Notes: generated by a model from the sequence alone, not told the origin. Counted from the stretch's first letter, positions 8,164-16,674 are shown. The stretch: 27,493 nucleotides of DNA from Aedoeadaptatus coxii (GCF_903819215.1 NZ_CAIJCT010000024.1), one strand, 5' to 3'. Numbers and translations: made by a program.

Positions 8164-8270
8164 TGTTAATTTTATAATTTTTTGTTTCTATTTTTTACTA
8201 TCTTGAATTTATAATCTAAGTGCAACTCAGTTGAATGATATACTACATAAGGCGTTTTCCAATTTAAACA
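8164..8270 (-). pseudogene. IS30-type transposase C-terminal remnant
   Basis: On the minus strand an open stretch ends CLNWKTPYVVYHSTELHLDY and then a short basic tail before TAA. LNWKTPYEVF...LHL is the familiar C-terminal end of IS30-family transposases. No further transposase sequence and no intact inverted repeat pair is visible. It sits at the step from moderate to low G+C, next to the lantibiotic-type ABC genes, and probably marks an old insertion boundary. Confidence 0.5.
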
Positions 8271-8291
8271 TTTCCTCCTCAGGACACTAAA

Positions 8292-8320
8292 TTGACACGT
8301 ATTATCATATATATTATACC
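8292..8320 (+). promoter_or_regulatory. Promoter of the lantibiotic-immunity-type ABC genes
   Basis: A consensus -35 TTGACA (8292-8297) is followed after 16-17 bases by TTATAC/TATACC (8314-8320). The leader to the ATG at 8462 is about 135 bases. The stretch from the pdxS remnant to this ABC gene otherwise holds only the IS30-type tail. Confidence 0.55.
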
Positions 8321-8461
8321 ATGTTTCCTTCTTTTTTATTTCATGTTTTAATATAAAAGACTCACTTACTACCTACTATGGAAATTCTTAAATCCTTATA
8401 ATTTCCGTATTTTTTCTCCTAAAATTACATACGTAAAGAAATGATAAGGAGGAAATATACT

Positions 8462-9172
8462 ATGGATGATTTTATATTACAAACTAGAAATCTATCAAAG
8501 CAGTTCGGGAAACAAAAAGCGGTGGACTGCGTTAATATCAATGTTCCAAGAGGAAAAATTTATGGATTATTGGGACCAAACGGAGCCGGAAAGTCTACTC
8601 TTCTCAAAATGATTTGCGGTATGATTACACCTACATCTGGTGACATAATATTCAATAATAATCCTTGGAATCGTTCAAACCTCTCTGAAATTGGTGCATT
8701 GATTGAAAATGCACCACTATATCCAAACTTAACTGCCTATGAAAATTGTCGTGTACGATCAATAGCTTTAGGGATTGAAAAAGAGCGAATTCAAGAAGTT
8801 TTACAAATTGTAGGTCTTACTAATACAGGTAAAAAACGTACTGGACAATTTTCAATGGGAATGAAGCAGAGATTAGGAATTGCTTTGGCTTTACTTAGTA
8901 ATCCAAAACTTTTAATTCTAGATGAACCAACTAATGGTCTTGATTCCATTGCAATAAAGGAATTGAGAGAACTTATTAGAGGTTTTTCACAACAAGGAAC
9001 TACTGTAATTCTGTCTTTTCATATTTTATCTGAAGTCGAACATATTGCAGATCATATTGGAATCATTGCATCAGGACATTTAGGTTATCAAGGTGCATTT
9101 GATTCAAAAATGGATTTGGAGCAACTTTTTATGAAAGTTGTTAGTAATCAGCAAGGAGGTTTCAATGAGTAA
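8462..9172 (+). CDS. ABC transporter ATPase, lantibiotic immunity (LanF) type
   Basis: ATP-binding subunit of a small ABC exporter. It has Walker A GPNGAGKST, the Q-loop region, signature FSMGMKQRLGIALALL, Walker B LLILDEPTNGLD and the switch histidine in SFHILSE. The GMKQRLGIA signature and the paired small permease fit the bacitracin/lantibiotic-protection group (LanF/BcrA). ATG at 8462 is chosen because AAGGAGG lies just before it; the earlier in-frame start would overlap that site. Its stop overlaps the next gene's start, so the subunits are coupled. No lantibiotic precursor, modification gene or two-component system is nearby, so it may be an orphan immunity or peptide-resistance system. 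Confidence 0.85.
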   Translation: MDDFILQTRNLSKQFGKQKAVDCVNINVPRGKIYGLLGPNGAGKSTLLKMICGMITPTSGDIIFNNNPWNRSNLSEIGALIENAPLYPNLTAYENCRVRSIALGIEKERIQEVLQIVGLTNTGKKRTGQFSMGMKQRLGIALALLSNPKLLILDEPTNGLDSIAIKELRELIRGFSQQGTTVILSFHILSEVEHIADHIGIIASGHLGYQGAFDSKMDLEQLFMKVVSNQQGGFNE

Positions 9173-9722
9173 TTCAACTATATTAATGGCCGAGTTCTTG
9201 AAAACAAAAAGAACTGCAACAAGAAGAATTGCTATTGCCAGTCCTCTTTGCTTAGCACTAATGGTTATTGTTCAACAAGGTTATTTTTCCTTGAATTTAT
9301 TCAACTGGTACTATGTAGTTTTTTTACCTGCCACATTCGCATTAATCAGTGCATCAGCTGTTAATATAGATAACGGAAAGCACGGACTTCGTGCAATCCG
9401 TTGTCTACCAGTTTCTCAAGGAAAAATATGGAGCTCTAAACTTTTGGTTGTATTAGGATATGCCCTTCTTTCCTGTTTTCTATTAAGTGTTGCTGTGGTT
9501 TGTATACCATTTATTTTTAGTTTGTTTCGAATTAATCAAATTAAGCAATTAAGTATTGCTTCAATATTTTTAGGGATTATAGTCGTGTTTGTTACAACCA
9601 TGTGGCAAATCCCTTTTAGTTTCATAATTTCAAAAAAATTAGGGGTGATCTTTTCGGTATTGGTCAATTTAACTATTTCTTTTTCAGGTGTATTTTTAGC
9701 ACTAAAACCATATTGCTTGTAA
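9165..9722 (+). CDS. ABC permease, lantibiotic immunity (LanE-like), shortened
   Basis: Membrane subunit paired with the ATPase before it. It begins MSNSTILMAEFLKTKRT, preceded by AAGGAGG, and shows about five hydrophobic segments. The body resembles LanE/MutE-type permeases (NIDNGKHGLRAIRCLPVSQGK is the cytoplasmic loop between segments). At 186 residues it is shorter than the usual 240-250: the frame stops after VFLALKPYCL, where a sixth segment should follow. The expected second permease (LanG) is missing. Either the transporter has decayed or a nonsense/deletion event removed the 3' half of the locus. Confidence 0.7.
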   Translation: MSNSTILMAEFLKTKRTATRRIAIASPLCLALMVIVQQGYFSLNLFNWYYVVFLPATFALISASAVNIDNGKHGLRAIRCLPVSQGKIWSSKLLVVLGYALLSCFLLSVAVVCIPFIFSLFRINQIKQLSIASIFLGIIVVFVTTMWQIPFSFIISKKLGVIFSVLVNLTISFSGVFLALKPYCL

Positions 9723-9846
9723 GTAGGGATAAGAAAAAGGGGAAATTTCGCAAAACCCCTAGGAGTCTTGTTTGCTATGTTTATTTTTAATAGTTTTTAC
9801 TTATTTTAGTTTTGATATTCTATTAGCGTCTAAGTATTTATTTTTA

Positions 9847-9880
9847 AATTAAAAGAGAGACTCGAGTTAACAAGTCTCCC
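9847..9880 (-). terminator. Terminator of the iron uptake operon
   Basis: GAGACT (9857-9862) pairs with AGTCTC (9873-9878); on the minus strand the stem is followed by a U-rich run. It lies just after the last gene of the operon (stop at 9903). Confidence 0.65.
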
Positions 9881-9902
9881 CAAAATTTGACAAATAGCTC
9901 AT

Positions 9903-11105
9903 TTAATCATTATCTCTTTGCATCAATAATAATTCTACTTTATTTATTTTATTAATAGCAATAATTGAAGATATTGGACCTAACAAGGTTCCCAAAATTA
10001 TTACTATTATTAACATTAAAATCATAAGGAATATATTCGGTCTTAAAAAAGGCATATTCAAAAGTGATGAAAATATATTATTGAATGTTATACTTAAAAC
10101 AAAGGAAAGCACAGAACCTATGACTGCACCTGTTCCATTAATTAGCATAGATTCAACAAGAACTACTTCACTGAGTTTTTTCTTTGTTGCTCCTAATATC
10201 CTTATGGTTGCAAATTCTCTTTTCCTTTCCTTAACTGATAAGGTATTTACAAGACTTAAAATAAAGAAAGCTAGTATCCAAATCAATGCTATCAATATAT
10301 ACACATATACAAGCATGTTTTTTGCTGAATCTGAAACTTCTGTCATTATTTTTCTTGGCAATAAAGGATACACTTTTTCTTTTTTAAATTCTTCTTTAAT
10401 AAGTTTTTGAATTGTTTTTGGATCTTTGTTTTTTTCAACTTTTACTAAAATAGAAGATATATCATCTTTTTTTGCCACCGGATGATTAATTATCTTTTCA
10501 TATTCCTTGGCTAATCTATGAGTTTCTTCTATTGTCATAAAAACTGAATTATCAAAACCCATGCCAGTTTTTGCAAGCCTACCTCTTATCTCAAACTCTT
10601 GATTAAAAAATTTAATCTTATGATTAATAGTCCCCACAATGTTAGCACCTACAACAACTTGCCCAGCTTTAATTGGAGTTTTAATCTGTTTTTCAAGCCA
10701 AGGTTTAACGCTAAAGTCATCAGAAAAGTCAATTCCTATAACTTGAATGGGAAAAGAACAGCATCCAGCAGAAAGTGTAGCTAGATAAACTTGACCACAG
10801 GCTTTTTCAACTCCTGGTACTTTTTTTACTCTATTTAATATATCCTTGTCAAAAAAGAATGTATTAGGTTCTCCCCTTAATATTGCACCTGTAATTTTGG
10901 AATCATAACCTTCTGGGACTACTATAATGTCTGCTCCCATCCTATCTGATAGAGATTTCATGCCGTTTTTAAGAGAAAAAATTATAAATGATGACATGAA
11001 TAAAATAAAAGTTAAAATTCCTACAAGTAAAATCAAGGTAATTGACCTTGCCTTTTTATTTTCTATATTCTTTTTTGCTAAATTAATTGTGTATAAATCT
11101 TTCAT
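9903..11105 (-). CDS. FtsX/MacB-type ABC permease (third of three)
   Basis: A 400-residue membrane protein with one N-terminal membrane segment (about 20-45), a long extracytoplasmic domain (about 50-265) and three C-terminal segments, the MacB/FtsX layout. Typical motifs are ADIIVVPEG after the first segment and KERKREFATIRILGATKKKL between the later ones. It has a paired cysteine (GCC) in the outer domain, unlike the other two permeases. The ATG overlaps the stop of the FMN-binding gene by one base. As last gene of the FTR1-P19 operon it probably works with one of the two ABC ATPases at the membrane. The transported or handled substrate is not known; such permeases often drive conformational work rather than import. 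Confidence 0.85.
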   Translation of the reverse strand: MKDLYTINLAKKNIENKKARSITLILLVGILTFILFMSSFIIFSLKNGMKSLSDRMGADIIVVPEGYDSKITGAILRGEPNTFFFDKDILNRVKKVPGVEKACGQVYLATLSAGCCSFPIQVIGIDFSDDFSVKPWLEKQIKTPIKAGQVVVGANIVGTINHKIKFFNQEFEIRGRLAKTGMGFDNSVFMTIEETHRLAKEYEKIINHPVAKKDDISSILVKVEKNKDPKTIQKLIKEEFKKEKVYPLLPRKIMTEVSDSAKNMLVYVYILIALIWILAFFILSLVNTLSVKERKREFATIRILGATKKKLSEVVLVESMLINGTGAVIGSVLSFVLSITFNNIFSSLLNMPFLRPNIFLMILMLIIVIILGTLLGPISSIIAINKINKVELLLMQRDND

Positions 11106-11530
11106 TATTTTGCGCCATCAAGAGCATTATTGCAAGCTTCTATAAATTGCTTGTAGGTTCCTGTTGCCCCCGAAATAACGTCCACTCCTTCAGGATTTCC
11201 TTTTTCCACTAATCTATCTGGGTATGACTTTGCAAGATTTATAGCTTGTTGGGCTATCTTATATAGTCCTTCATTTTGGCTTTGACCATAAGATTCATCC
11301 TTTTCTTTTCCATCTCCATCAATGTTTTGCATTGTACAAGATTCAATCTTATTGTCTTTAACACTTATATCCACCTTTACAAGTCCGCCTCTTTCATCTT
11401 TGGCAGATTCTCCATGATATGTGCCGTCTTTATAGCTTACGCTTGGAGCTTCTTCTTTTTTATCTCCTCCACAAGCAACTAGGGCAAGCCCCAAAGAAAA
11501 AATTATTAATACATTTAAAAATTTTCTCAT
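11105..11530 (-). CDS. FMN-binding domain lipoprotein (flavinylation motif)
   Basis: A 141-residue lipoprotein: signal peptide with lipobox LVAC and lipidated C20, then one FMN-binding domain. The segment DVISGATGTYKQF holds the D..SGAT.T flavinylation motif, with T123 as the expected site of covalent FMN attachment by an ApbE-type enzyme; no apbE is in this window. Such domains carry electrons outside the membrane. In an iron operon next to a DUF2318 Fe-S membrane protein, a reasonable inference is delivery of electrons for reducing ferric iron or P19-bound metal. It starts with a four-base overlap with the upstream ATPase and ends in a TAATG overlap with the following permease. Confidence 0.87.
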   Translation of the reverse strand: MRKFLNVLIIFSLGLALVACGGDKKEEAPSVSYKDGTYHGESAKDERGGLVKVDISVKDNKIESCTMQNIDGDGKEKDESYGQSQNEGLYKIAQQAINLAKSYPDRLVEKGNPEGVDVISGATGTYKQFIEACNNALDGAK

Positions 11531-12246
11531 ATAAACTCCTTAAGTTTTTCATCTTTTTTTACAGAATCAAGAACTGGTCTTTTTCTTTTCATTTTTTCTT
11601 CTTTTGAAATTTTACCATGTTCAAGAGTTATCATTCTTTCAGATTCTTCACCGACTTCAGGGTCGTGAGTTACAACAATAATTGTTGATCCTGCATTGTG
11701 AAGTTTTTCAAATATGTCAAGAACTATATATTCATTCTTTTCATCCAAATTTCCTGTGGGTTCATCGGCTAAAAGTATTGTAGGATGATTAATAAGAGCT
11801 CTAGCAATGCATACTCTTTGTTGTTCCCCACCTGATAATTGGTTGGGTAAGTGCTTGGCTCTATCAGCAAGACCTACTGCAGCCAAAGCTTCCATTGCTT
11901 CTTGTGCATCTGGCATAGAATGATAATATTGTGACATCATTACATTTTCCAAAGCACTTAAATAATTAACTAAATGAAATTGTTGGAAAATAAGTCCTAT
12001 CTTATCCCTTCTAATAACTGTTAGTTCCTTAGGTGATTTTTTTGCTATATCTTCACCATCCAAAATAACTTCGCCAAGTGAAGGTTTATCCATGGCACCA
12101 ATAATATTCATCATTGTTGTTTTACCAGAACCTGATGGACCCATTATAGAAATCCATTCGCCCTTTTCTACACTTAAATTGATTTTGTCAAGGGCTTTAA
12201 GTTCACCATAAATTTTTGAAACATCAACGAGTTTTAATATATCCAT
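11527..12246 (-). CDS. ABC transporter ATPase (MacB/LolD type)
   Basis: Energises the FtsX-like permeases encoded beside it. Walker A GPSGSGKTT, signature LSGGEQQRVCIARAL, Walker B ILLADEPTGNLD and the switch His in VVTHDPE are all intact. The 239 residues include a charged C-terminal tail (about residues 212-239) that overlaps the next gene. The match is to the MacB/LolD class, whose members pair with FtsX-like permeases, and three of these are in the operon. The equivalent Campylobacter gene (Cj1663) stands in the same order behind two FtsX genes. A second ATPase lies upstream at 18149-18832. Confidence 0.9.
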   Translation of the reverse strand: MDILKLVDVSKIYGELKALDKINLSVEKGEWISIMGPSGSGKTTMMNIIGAMDKPSLGEVILDGEDIAKKSPKELTVIRRDKIGLIFQQFHLVNYLSALENVMMSQYYHSMPDAQEAMEALAAVGLADRAKHLPNQLSGGEQQRVCIARALINHPTILLADEPTGNLDEKNEYIVLDIFEKLHNAGSTIIVVTHDPEVGEESERMITLEHGKISKEEKMKRKRPVLDSVKKDEKLKEFI

Positions 12247-12257
12247 AAAATTCCTTT

Positions 12258-13406
12258 CTATTCTCCACGAAGCACTAAAGCTGGATCAATATCAACAGTT
12301 TTAGATACTGGTATTAAAGATGCAACTATAGTTATTACTATACAGACAATAATTGTCATAGGTACTAAAAGAGGCAAGAAACTTACCTTTCTAGCAAATA
12401 CCGAAATACTTACTCTATTGGCAAATATATATCCTAATACAACACCTAAAAGTCCACCAAAAACCCCCAAAAATGCTCCTTCACCTAAAAAGTCAACGAT
12501 TACTGACGAATTTGTGGCGCCCAAAGCTTTCTTAAGACCTATTTCTTTACGCCTTTCAGTTACAACTGCCATCATTGTTGTGGATACACATATCATCATT
12601 ATGAATAATACGATTATCGTTACAATAAAGACAAGAGCTTGTAATTTATTCAAAACTACATCTTGTGAGGCGGTAACTCTTTTTACCATTTGTGGAGTTA
12701 GAGATCCATCCTTTTGTGAAATATTTGATACTATTTTTGAAAGTTCATTTTGTTCAGCTTCTATTGAATATTCTACGACATCAAAATTTTTGTCTTTAAC
12801 AAGCTGTGAAATATCATCAATACTCATAAAAATAAGTTCTTCTTCTTTACCACCTGTTGTTACAACTCCTGAAACAACAAAATTAGTATCTATAGAACCT
12901 TCTCCATTAACTTTGGGAGTATTTATAATAATTTTATCTCCCTCTTTTAATTCCAAAGCCTTTGAAACTTCATTACCTATTAAAACTTCTCTCGATTTTT
13001 CAGGCCATGAACCGTCAATAAGCCAGTATGGAGAATTTTCTTTCGCTCCCTTTAAATCTGTACCTGCAAGCATATAAGGTTGTTCATTAATTTTTGCATT
13101 TGTATAAATATAGGGTGCCTGACCGACAAGCTTTCCTGAAGGAATTAACGATTTAACTTCATCTAACTGTTCATTGGTGATTTTTTTATCAGGGTTCGTG
13201 GGAATTACCAACATATTTGCACCATAAGACCTAAACTCCTTACCCATTTGTCTAGGAATATCATAGTAAATGTTAACAAGTCCTGAAATAATTGTTGCTC
13301 CCATAGCTATGGCTAGTAGTGCTGTTAACATTCTTGCACGTCTCCTTGCCAAGGAAGTCACTATCATTTTTAAGTGAAATTTATTTTTACTTTGTTTATC
13401 TGCCAT
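12258..13406 (-). CDS. FtsX/MacB-type ABC permease (second of three)
   Basis: A 382-residue permease with one N-terminal membrane segment, an outer domain (about 50-260) and three C-terminal segments. Visible signatures are RSYGANMLVIPTNPDKK after the first segment and TERRKEIGLKKALGATNSSV in the FtsX core. It ends DPALVLRGE, as many MacB-type subunits do. It overlaps the preceding permease gene by eleven bases, with its GGAGG site inside that gene, and precedes the ATPase by eleven bases. It corresponds in position to Campylobacter Cj1662. It is likely to form a heterodimer with the first permease, by analogy with that locus. Confidence 0.88.
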   Translation of the reverse strand: MADKQSKNKFHLKMIVTSLARRRARMLTALLAIAMGATIISGLVNIYYDIPRQMGKEFRSYGANMLVIPTNPDKKITNEQLDEVKSLIPSGKLVGQAPYIYTNAKINEQPYMLAGTDLKGAKENSPYWLIDGSWPEKSREVLIGNEVSKALELKEGDKIIINTPKVNGEGSIDTNFVVSGVVTTGGKEEELIFMSIDDISQLVKDKNFDVVEYSIEAEQNELSKIVSNISQKDGSLTPQMVKRVTASQDVVLNKLQALVFIVTIIVLFIMMICVSTTMMAVVTERRKEIGLKKALGATNSSVIVDFLGEGAFLGVFGGLLGVVLGYIFANRVSISVFARKVSFLPLLVPMTIIVCIVITIVASLIPVSKTVDIDPALVLRGE

Positions 13407-14679
13407 GTAGTACCTCCGTTGGATTTAAATTCAAAAGGTATCTTATAGCTGGTATTGAACCCAATATTGTAACAAGAATAATAAGTATTGCTACAATAGG
13501 AACTACCATAGCTGTTGGAGCTATTGCTGAGCCAAAAACTGTTAGACCAATAATCTGAGTAAGTAGCAGACCAACACCGTAACCTATAACTGTTCCAAAT
13601 ATCGCTGTCAAAATTATTTCCAGAAGAATTATGCCAATTATCCTTCCATTTGACGCCCCTATAGCTTTTTGAAGTCCAATTTCATTAGATCTTTCCATTA
13701 CAGATGCTGTAATAAGATTAGAAATACCAAAGCCTGAACCAATCAAAGTTAATACTGTAATTAAAACCATAAGAAGAGTAGTCTTATTTAAAATATCTCC
13801 TTCACTTTCTGCAACTTGGCGAATTGGCTTAGCTACAGAATCAGTCATTACTTCAGTTATTTGATAACAAATAGAAGAAACATAAGCTGTACAATACCAT
13901 ACTTCCCGTTCCTTAATAGTTAAAGATAGTGGGTTTTTGGCAGCCTTTCTTGCTAAGTCATTGTCTGGTGTAGTAAGAGCTGATACTTCAACTTTATTTA
14001 CAACTCCAGTAACTCCAGCAAATTCTTGTGCTGTTTTTAAAGTAGAATATATAAATGCATCTTCATCAGAACCTGATGAGAAAATACCCTTAACTTTTAA
14101 TTTTTTGTCTAAATTATTGCTTTTTAGTTGGATTTCATCACCAACTTTAAATCCATTTCTGTCTGCAAAAATCTTTCCAAGCATAACTGAATCGCTATCA
14201 TTTTCTGATAACCACTCGCCTTGAACTTCCCACCAGTTTTTAAGTCTAATCATACCAGTATCAACTGATTCTCCAGTAGGCAAATCCATATGATTATTAA
14301 ACCATGTTCCTACCATCTTAGTATGTTTAGAATCATTATTACAAGAAACCCAAGTGTTAAGATATGGCGTATAGTCTACAATATTGTAAGCCCAAAAAAT
14401 AGTTTTAATGTTAGGAAGTTCTGACTCCTTTAAATATTTTTGAACCTGCCCCTCTTTTTCTTGCATGCCATACAAATCATCAAGAAGGGAAGCTTCCTTA
14501 GGCAATACATTAATATTTGCTCCATAGGTCTTTAATTCTTGATTAACTTTATCTCCAACACCGAGCATGGTATTTAACATTGAAGTGGCAAGAGAAGCTC
14601 CGAGGGCAACTGTAAATGCAATAAGAGCCATCTTTCCCTTTTGTCTAAAAAGCGCTCCTTTAACTATTCTCCAAAACAT
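13396..14679 (-). CDS. FtsX/MacB-type ABC permease (first of three)
   Basis: A 427-residue permease with the same layout as its neighbour: one N-terminal membrane segment, a large outer domain (about 45-310) and three C-terminal segments. LKTYGANINVLPKEAS and MERSNEIGLQKAIGASNGRI are the diagnostic parts, and the end LNPTEVLHGR is a typical FtsX C-terminus. An AGGAGG site lies before the ATG, eight bases after the DUF2318 gene. It corresponds in order to Cj1661 of the Campylobacter P19 locus. The outer domain is larger than that of the other two permeases, so it may contact P19 or the DUF2318 protein; that is inference. Confidence 0.88.
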   Translation of the reverse strand: MFWRIVKGALFRQKGKMALIAFTVALGASLATSMLNTMLGVGDKVNQELKTYGANINVLPKEASLLDDLYGMQEKEGQVQKYLKESELPNIKTIFWAYNIVDYTPYLNTWVSCNNDSKHTKMVGTWFNNHMDLPTGESVDTGMIRLKNWWEVQGEWLSENDSDSVMLGKIFADRNGFKVGDEIQLKSNNLDKKLKVKGIFSSGSDEDAFIYSTLKTAQEFAGVTGVVNKVEVSALTTPDNDLARKAAKNPLSLTIKEREVWYCTAYVSSICYQITEVMTDSVAKPIRQVAESEGDILNKTTLLMVLITVLTLIGSGFGISNLITASVMERSNEIGLQKAIGASNGRIIGIILLEIILTAIFGTVIGYGVGLLLTQIIGLTVFGSAIAPTAMVVPIVAILIILVTILGSIPAIRYLLNLNPTEVLHGR

Positions 14680-14687
14680 AAGCCCTC

Positions 14688-15935
14688 CTACTTAAATACA
14701 TAAGACAATGCCTCAAGATCTTTTGGCGCAATCTTTATCTTTTTATCATGGACAATGTATGGGAAAGGTATCGGGTTACATCCACCCTTAAAACCTATTG
14801 TACCCCTATTCATTACAACGTCGCACAACTTACAAATAACATCATCGCCTTTTTCAAAATATCCAGATGGACCACATATCTCGCAGGCATCAAGTACAAC
14901 TCCATAGGAACCTTCTGCTTTTTTAATGCAGAAAAATCTCATTTGTACACCATCCTCTGCCTTATACAAATATCTGTGCAAATGCATATCCTCTAAGCTA
15001 CTTAAAGGAATAACAATCATCCCATTTTCAGTTTGATAATCTTCAGGTGGTGAAAGGGCCTGTTCCTTATTAGCATATGCCTTTCCAACCGTTAATGAAA
15101 AAGTATTAATAAATAGAACGACAAGGAAAAAAGTTGCCCAATGTCTTTTATTCTTCATTCTATACTTTATTTTTCTTAACTGAGCCCTATTGCTATAATC
15201 TTCATTAACTTTAATATTTTGCTTATATAAAATTACTGGAATAGCTATCATAATTAACATTGTTGCATATAAAAACACATTTTCGTGATTAGCTATAAAT
15301 GCAATAACTCTAAAAAAGTTAACATTTCTAGGAATAATCCCTTTAGAATAAAACCTTTGAATTATGATATTAAATTGGCTGATACCCGAGCATATCAAGC
15401 TAAAAAAAACTACAACCTTTAAGTTTTTACCTTCAAGTTTAACTGAGGACTTGTATATGGCAAGCCCTGATAAAATCATCATGATTATCCCAAAAACAAA
15501 GCCTAAAATCCTAAAAAGTACAATAGTTGAAACAGCACTTTCGCCATAATATACAAATTTGTTTGATTGGTTAAATACATACGGTAAATAATAAAAACAA
15601 ATTCCTACAAGATAAACAACAACCGATGATGAAATGAAATTATCATAAATTTTAGCATTTATCTTATCTTCAAATATCATAAAAATTAATATTAAAAATA
15701 CTGAGATAACTATGGGTACCATAGACCAGAAATTCAATTCTGTTCTATTAATAAAATTAGGTATATTTCTTATAATTATTGAAACAATTGCTGCAATTAC
15801 CCCTAAAACTAAAGAAATTATAATAACATGCTTTTTATATTTGCTCTCTTTAGTTGTATAATAGGCAAGTATTAAAGAAATCATTAGAGAAAAGGCTATT
15901 CCCGCCTCCATAACTTTAATAAAAATTTTTAACAT
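14688..15935 (-). CDS. DUF2318 membrane Fe-S protein
   Basis: About eight N-terminal membrane segments (residues 1-265) are followed by another membrane anchor and an extracytoplasmic DUF2318 domain. This domain holds the cysteine pattern CEICG...CKLCDVVMNRGTIGFKGGCNPIP, expected to bind an iron-sulfur cluster or metal. I start at ATG 15933-15935 because GGGGGGTGA lies before it; an upstream frame would add 12 residues with no support. DUF2318 proteins accompany FTR1-P19 in other bacteria (Cj1660), where an electron-transfer or iron-handling role at the outer face is suspected. A 72-base gap with a hairpin separates it from the P19 gene. Confidence 0.88.
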   Translation of the reverse strand: MLKIFIKVMEAGIAFSLMISLILAYYTTKESKYKKHVIIISLVLGVIAAIVSIIIRNIPNFINRTELNFWSMVPIVISVFLILIFMIFEDKINAKIYDNFISSSVVVYLVGICFYYLPYVFNQSNKFVYYGESAVSTIVLFRILGFVFGIIMMILSGLAIYKSSVKLEGKNLKVVVFFSLICSGISQFNIIIQRFYSKGIIPRNVNFFRVIAFIANHENVFLYATMLIMIAIPVILYKQNIKVNEDYSNRAQLRKIKYRMKNKRHWATFFLVVLFINTFSLTVGKAYANKEQALSPPEDYQTENGMIVIPLSSLEDMHLHRYLYKAEDGVQMRFFCIKKAEGSYGVVLDACEICGPSGYFEKGDDVICKLCDVVMNRGTIGFKGGCNPIPFPYIVHDKKIKIAPKDLEALSYVFK

Positions 15936-15958
15936 AATTTCACCCCCCATAAATGCAT

Positions 15959-15984
15959 ATAAGGGGAACATGAATTCCCCTTAT
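15959..15984 (-). promoter_or_regulatory. Intra-operon hairpin between P19 and DUF2318 genes
   Basis: ATAAGGGGAA (15959-15968) pairs perfectly with TTCCCCTTAT (15975-15984) around a 6-base loop. No U-run follows, so it is more likely an RNA-stabilising or processing hairpin after the P19 gene than a strong terminator. Confidence 0.6.
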
Positions 15985-16007
15985 AAATATTATAAATTTT
16001 TAAAAAT

Positions 16008-16673
16008 TTACCATTGTGGTCCGTTCCATTCGAAGTCAGTCCATTCTGCAACAAGTGGTTCTGTCCAGAATCTACCTGTTACACCAGTTTCTTTATCTAC
16101 GTGTAGTAAGTAGTCATTGCCTGGTGCAGAAACTTCAAATTTTACATCATAAACGCCAACACCTTCGTCAAATTTAACATTTGCACCATAGTGTGGACCA
16201 TCAGATGCGTTCATAGGCATGAAAGAAACTTCTTGAACATGGTCTGAACCTTTCTTTTGTAAATAAGCTTTTACTTTTAACCATGGAACAAAATCACCAA
16301 CACCATAACCTAATGTTGAACCTTCTTGTGATGCTGTAATGTCAGCTTCAATATGGCAGTCAGCTTCTTCTTTAGGAATTGAGGTTCCTGCTGGTTCCAT
16401 ATCAACTGGTTGGAAATATACACCAGAGATTACTAAAGGTCCTTTAGTTTGGTCATCGCCAATTGGAAATTCTTCAAATCCTGCATCTTCTCCTGGAGCT
16501 GCAGCTTTTGCATCTCCTGCTTCTTTCTTGTTTCCTTCAGCTGTTGTTTTTTCTTCTGTAGAAGTTTTAGCTGTATTATTAGCTTTTGTATCTTCTTTTT
16601 TACCACAAGCTGTAAACATTAATGCACACACAAGCGTCATAACAACAAGAAATAAACTTTTCTTTTTAAACAT
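16008..16673 (-). CDS. P19/Tpd-type periplasmic-side iron-binding lipoprotein
   Basis: High-affinity iron transport protein of the P19/Tp34 (iron transporter, Pfam Tpd) family. The signal peptide ends in lipobox FTAC with lipidated C23, then a low-complexity linker rich in Ala, Lys, Glu and Thr (24-65). The mature domain starts at EEFPIGDD and carries the metal-site elements: VDMEPAG with the Met/Glu pair, CHIEADI with a His, and SFMPMNASDGPHYGANV with another His. Dimeric P19 binds copper and iron through such His/Met/Glu residues. The lipid anchor replaces the periplasmic location of Gram-negative relatives. The ribosome site AGGAGG lies in the second copy of a tandem duplication. It follows FTR1, its known partner. 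Confidence 0.92.
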   Translation of the reverse strand: MFKKKSLFLVVMTLVCALMFTACGKKEDTKANNTAKTSTEEKTTAEGNKKEAGDAKAAAPGEDAGFEEFPIGDDQTKGPLVISGVYFQPVDMEPAGTSIPKEEADCHIEADITASQEGSTLGYGVGDFVPWLKVKAYLQKKGSDHVQEVSFMPMNASDGPHYGANVKFDEGVGVYDVKFEVSAPGNDYLLHVDKETGVTGRFWTEPLVAEWTDFEWNGPQW

Positions 16674-16674
16674 A

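Noticed and set aside
8100..8461. Riboswitch upstream of the ABC exporter
   Set aside because: The leader shows no recognisable aptamer core or terminator switch; a simple promoter and an IS30-type tail explain it.
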